This document shows, one piece after another, positions 60,920 to 64,000 of a stretch of 64,000 nucleotides of DNA (within the stretch, counting starts at the first letter, position 1; every line of letters begins with the position of its first letter). The translations under genes were made by a program, and so were the position numbers. The stretch covers positions 1,302,001-1,366,000 of the forward strand of contig WAID01000013.1 of NCBI GenBank assembly GCA_016584495.1, in the 5' to 3' direction. The DNA is from Celoporthe dispersa (Eukaryota > Ascomycota > Sordariomycetes > Diaporthales > Cryphonectriaceae). The notes under the pieces were generated by a model. That model had not been told where the DNA came from, made no database searches, and saw nothing but the letters and a program-made list of their open reading frames with translations.

Positions 60920-63506
60920 CTATTTTACTTTCTCTTCTTCCTCCCTTCTACGTCTTCTCCTTCCTGTCTGTCCCCTATAGGACCCGCTATACTTGGACCC
61001 AACCGGCTTCATCGCAAACCAAGCCGGGAGCGCACACTTACCCACCAACCCAGCAAAATCCCTCCTGCACTCCTCCAAGAAGTCCTCGTCCGAGTACGTA
61101 TTCAGCAGCCTGGTCTGCTCACCTCCAGACTTGGCGTCCACAAGAAGCTGCAGGATCTCCATCAGAGATTCTGGCGTCCTCGGCAGGACCTGCACCGTCT
61201 GTCCCGTGCGGGACGACACCAGAAAAACCTGACGTGGGCTCTCCGAGGATGAGTATGTACAGGGCGACCTGGAGAAGGTGCTCGGGCTGGAGGGACTCGC
61301 TGTTTTTCACCTCCCAGACGGCCTTGCTGGTGCCTTGAAGGCGGCACATGTCCATGGCCCCCGTGACGATGACGCATTCTTTCTTCTCCGGGTTGACGGG
61401 TCCGCCGCCGTGGGTGATGGTGGGGAATGGCCGGTAACGGATGGCCTCGAACAGGATCCCGCCCCCAGATACCTTGGCTGGGCCCGGGAGGTTGTTGAGC
61501 GTGTAGTGGATGTCTCTGCAGTGTGGCTCGGCGACCCATGTGTAATCGTCCAGCGGGATGGCGAGGAGCTTGGTGATATCCTTGTCCTTGGCGGCCATCT
61601 CGAGGTTCGAGAGAAACAGGATGTCGTCTGTTCTCAGGAGCCCGTCGTCGTGGGCACCCCGGATGTCCTCGAGCCTCTTGTAGAAGGCTCTCGGGAGCTG
61701 GCGCAGCGGGTTGGGCCGCCTTGTCTGGCGTTTGACCGGCTCCAGCAGTTTCATGGGTCCTGGGAGGATCGCGAGCCTTCTCCTCTGCCGCCACTGGAAT
61801 ATGGCTGGGACCGCAGTGCCGGTGACGTTCGACACACCTTCGAGGAGGCCAGCCCTGTCTCTAATCTCAGTGGCCGGGGAGGGCGAGACCCCGTGCGCCG
61901 GAACGGCCAGGTTCTGGACCTCGAGACGCTGCAGGCAAGCCGTGATGAGCGTCTCGGAGAGGTTTCTGCATAGCGAAGTGACGTTCAATCGTGGGATACC
62001 GCGTCTCGGTCTCGCTTCCTCAATCTGTAGAGGGCGGGTGGTGACAAAGTCACACGACGCATGGACGGTGTCGAGGTCGACAAATGGGAGAGGCGGGCTT
62101 CGGTACTCGTGGATGAGGACTAGGTGCTCAAGCGCCCGCGTGGCAGCGACATATTGTGGGTTGCTCGCGGCTGTTGGAGGCACGGCGACCTTGTTGTACC
62201 AATTGTGATAATTCTGATCGAATCCGAGCACGATCGAGGCCTTGCGTTCGATCCCCTTGGCCTGGTGATAGGTGCAGATGAGCACCTTCCCGTGGGCAAC
62301 TTTAGGAGCGATATCCGAGACATCAGAGTCAGATCTAAACACAGGTATTCCCCTCAGCGCAAGTGCATTCGCCAGATAGATCGCCGGCGACGAGCCGCGT
62401 ACGGATGGCGCCAGCACGATGATATCCGTATGAGACAAGTCGCCCATATCCAAAAGCCGTAACACCTCGTTCAAGAGATCTTCGTAGGGATCACAGATCA
62501 CATATCGCGGCCGAGGGTACGCGCTTCCGTCTACTCTCTGGTTCCTGACGGCCCGCATGGCCTCACCCGGGGGCTTCTTGAGCATCTGCTGGTTGATAAA
62601 GTCGACGTTCTGCTGCGTGATGCGGTACGTTGTGGACTGATCGGCGGATTTCCAGCCATATCCGTTGATGTAGCTAAAGACCTCTGGCCGGGGAGGCCAT
62701 CGTGAGAACCTCGAGTCGGCGTTGTTGAAGCCGTACACCTCCTGTCTCGTGTCGCCAAGCACCACAACCCTCAGCTTGTTTTTAGCGGGGGCTGACGGAT
62801 TCTGCTTTGTGACGAAGTCCTTGTCGCGTATCACCTTGTCCACGAAGCGTTTCAAGATGGGCGTCATGTCCTGCTGTTCGTCCATGACCAGAACTGAAAA
62901 GCCGGGCAGCTCCATATTATCCTTGACGGACATGTCATCTTCTACCACTCGCTTGAGACCCTGGTCTGTACCGCACTCGGCGGTATAGAAGCGCGTCCCC
63001 AGAGTGTGATAGTTGAGGACTGTGATGTTCTGTAGCCCTAGTGCCTGCACCCTCTCCTCCGTCTCCAGCATCAGGCGCCGATTGTAGACGAGGGCTAAGA
63101 ACTTGGTGCCTGGAGCCGACTGGGCGAGGTGCAGAATGGTCGTCGTCTTCCCGGAACCTGCGCATGCATCCACAATCAAGTTGTCGTTCGAATAGAGCAA
63201 GACATCGATCGCGACCTGCTGCTCTCCGGATGGGGGCATGAGGACCTTTGGTCTCGGAGAGGTTCGGGGTGAAGAGTCCGGCGCATCCGGCACCTCTGCA
63301 ATCGCCGATGCTTGCACATGGGCAAACCGCTTCGTAGGTGTAGGCGTGTAGAGTGTGGATCCTGGCGGGATGGATTTCCAGCCCAAGTAGATACTTCGCA
63401 AGGGAATCAGCCGTTGGGTGTCACTGAGCCTGAAGGGCATCCATCTCGCTGCGTGAAGTGTGCACACAACATGCTCGGAGGTTCTGACAAGGACTCTGTG
63501 AGACAT
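60920..63506 (-). CDS. UvrD-type SF1 helicase with C-terminal RecB-like PD-(D/E)XK nuclease domain, one frame break
   Basis: Single exon from ATG 63506 (MSHRVLVR). Residues ~1-75 are Arg-rich with few acids, possibly a mitochondrial presequence. Helicase motifs: GSGKTT (~117-122), MDEQQD (~208-213), GDTRQEVYGF (~251-260), TYHQAKGIE (~412-420) and AATRAL (~454-459), the UvrD/Rep pattern. A linker of ~200 residues leads to a nuclease region with GAMD (~717-720), WEVK (~731-734) and QVALYILIL (~746-754), the D, E-x-K and Q-x-x-x-Y signature of RecB/Cas4-type nucleases. The frame breaks at 61224-61228 (five A on the plus strand; four would join TSGF to LVSSRTGQ), giving ~861 residues. It likely unwinds and cuts DNA. 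It is not Srs2 or Fbh1, which lack the nuclease. Confidence 0.85.
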
Positions 63507-64000
63507 GGTCGATCTTCTTGATCATCCTGATGCGATGCTGTATTTGAGCTTAGCCGTAGAGAGACGACTAGAGAGCACAGAACCTTGAGCTGAGAAGATA
63601 TCGGTGCATGTAGGAACATGTAATAGAACCTTCGTCGGCCCTGTCAGTTCACAGTCATGAATGCCCCCCAAAAAAAAATTGTGCGAAATGCTACTTACTT
63701 ATGGTAAAAAGGTCGGCACCAACCTCATGTCCGCCGCCTCTCCGTTCACCAGCATGGTCCGCCTGGTTAGGCATGAAGTTCAGCATGTTTGACGCTGCTA
63801 CCGAGCCGTCCCCTTGGCCAATCGAGAAAGAAACGATGAGACAGACATGAAAGAAAATCGGGAGGCGGCAGGGCCCACAGCATGTAAATTCAGCGTTTGG
63901 GTGAGCTTTTTAAGTCGATGATGCCATAGGCCAGTCACGCCAGGGCGAACCGAACCCTGAGGACGCCTATGATATTGACACAGGCTTAGGAACGCGCAGT
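63507..64000. other. 5' flank of the helicase-nuclease gene
   Basis: About 500 bases to the window edge. Probable promoter of the minus-strand helicase gene. No ORF or RNA gene is supportable. Confidence 0.5.

Noticed and set aside
1..64000. Secondary-metabolite gene cluster (PDR pump, MFS pump, bZIP, oxidase, esterase)
   Set aside because: No backbone enzyme (PKS, NRPS, terpene synthase, DMATS) is present, and the candidates are separated by housekeeping genes.
1..64000. CRISPR arrays, transposons or LTR remnants
   Set aside because: No regularly spaced direct repeats, transposase, reverse transcriptase or long terminal repeats were found; the organism is a eukaryote.

Overview
The window is nuclear DNA of a filamentous ascomycete (Pezizomycotina), probably a Sordariomycete. 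Genes are separated by one or two short introns (about 53-211 bp) with GTRNGT donors and CTRAC/CTGAC-like branch sites. Coding DNA is GC-rich, and families typical of these fungi are present: a PDR ABC transporter, a GH78-like rhamnosidase, a tannase/feruloyl esterase, a Yap-like bZIP factor and a DHA2 exporter. I cannot name the species.

Layout. 1-3580 (-): 5' part of a PDR-type ABC exporter that runs off the left edge. 8693-10666 (-): BTB/POZ protein. 11839-13107 (-): unrecognised fungal protein. 14441-16751 (-): secreted GH78-like glycosidase. 17561-17830 (-): candidate orphan terminal exon ending in a CaaX box. 20318-22388 (+): bZIP factor. 22605-23669 (-): LYR-motif protein. 24213-24966 (-): MMS2 ubiquitin E2 variant. 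25552-31204 (+): MON2. 31637-31906 (-): small conserved-looking protein. 32479-33913 (+): mitochondrial stomatin-like protein. 34632-36718 (-): DHA2 MFS transporter. 40562-40939 (+): small one-membrane-span protein. 43640-49657 (+): proteasome activator Blm10/PA200. 51237-51861 (+): unrecognised protein. 54468-55794 (+): D-amino-acid oxidase family. 58860-60672 (+): tannase/feruloyl esterase family. 60920-63506 (-): UvrD-type helicase carrying a RecB-like nuclease domain.

The genes do not form an obvious pathway or biosynthetic cluster. The middle (20-37 kb) is a compact housekeeping block (ubiquitin signalling, endosome-Golgi traffic, mitochondria, proteasome further right) with divergent and convergent pairs. 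The flanks hold secreted enzymes and transporters separated by 2.5-5 kb gene-free stretches.

Two window-wide signals stand out. First, at least eight genes are broken by single small indels, mostly one base in a homopolymer, while reading frame on both sides keeps clear family similarity. This looks like residual sequencing error, though true decay cannot be excluded. Second, the intergenic DNA carries eight G or C runs of 10-14 bases. The most interesting single objects are the helicase-nuclease fusion, a chained set of upstream ORFs before MON2, an in-frame open extension after the stop of the stomatin-like gene, a splice choice whose acceptor is also a stop codon (11.8-13.1 kb gene), and the CaaX exon.
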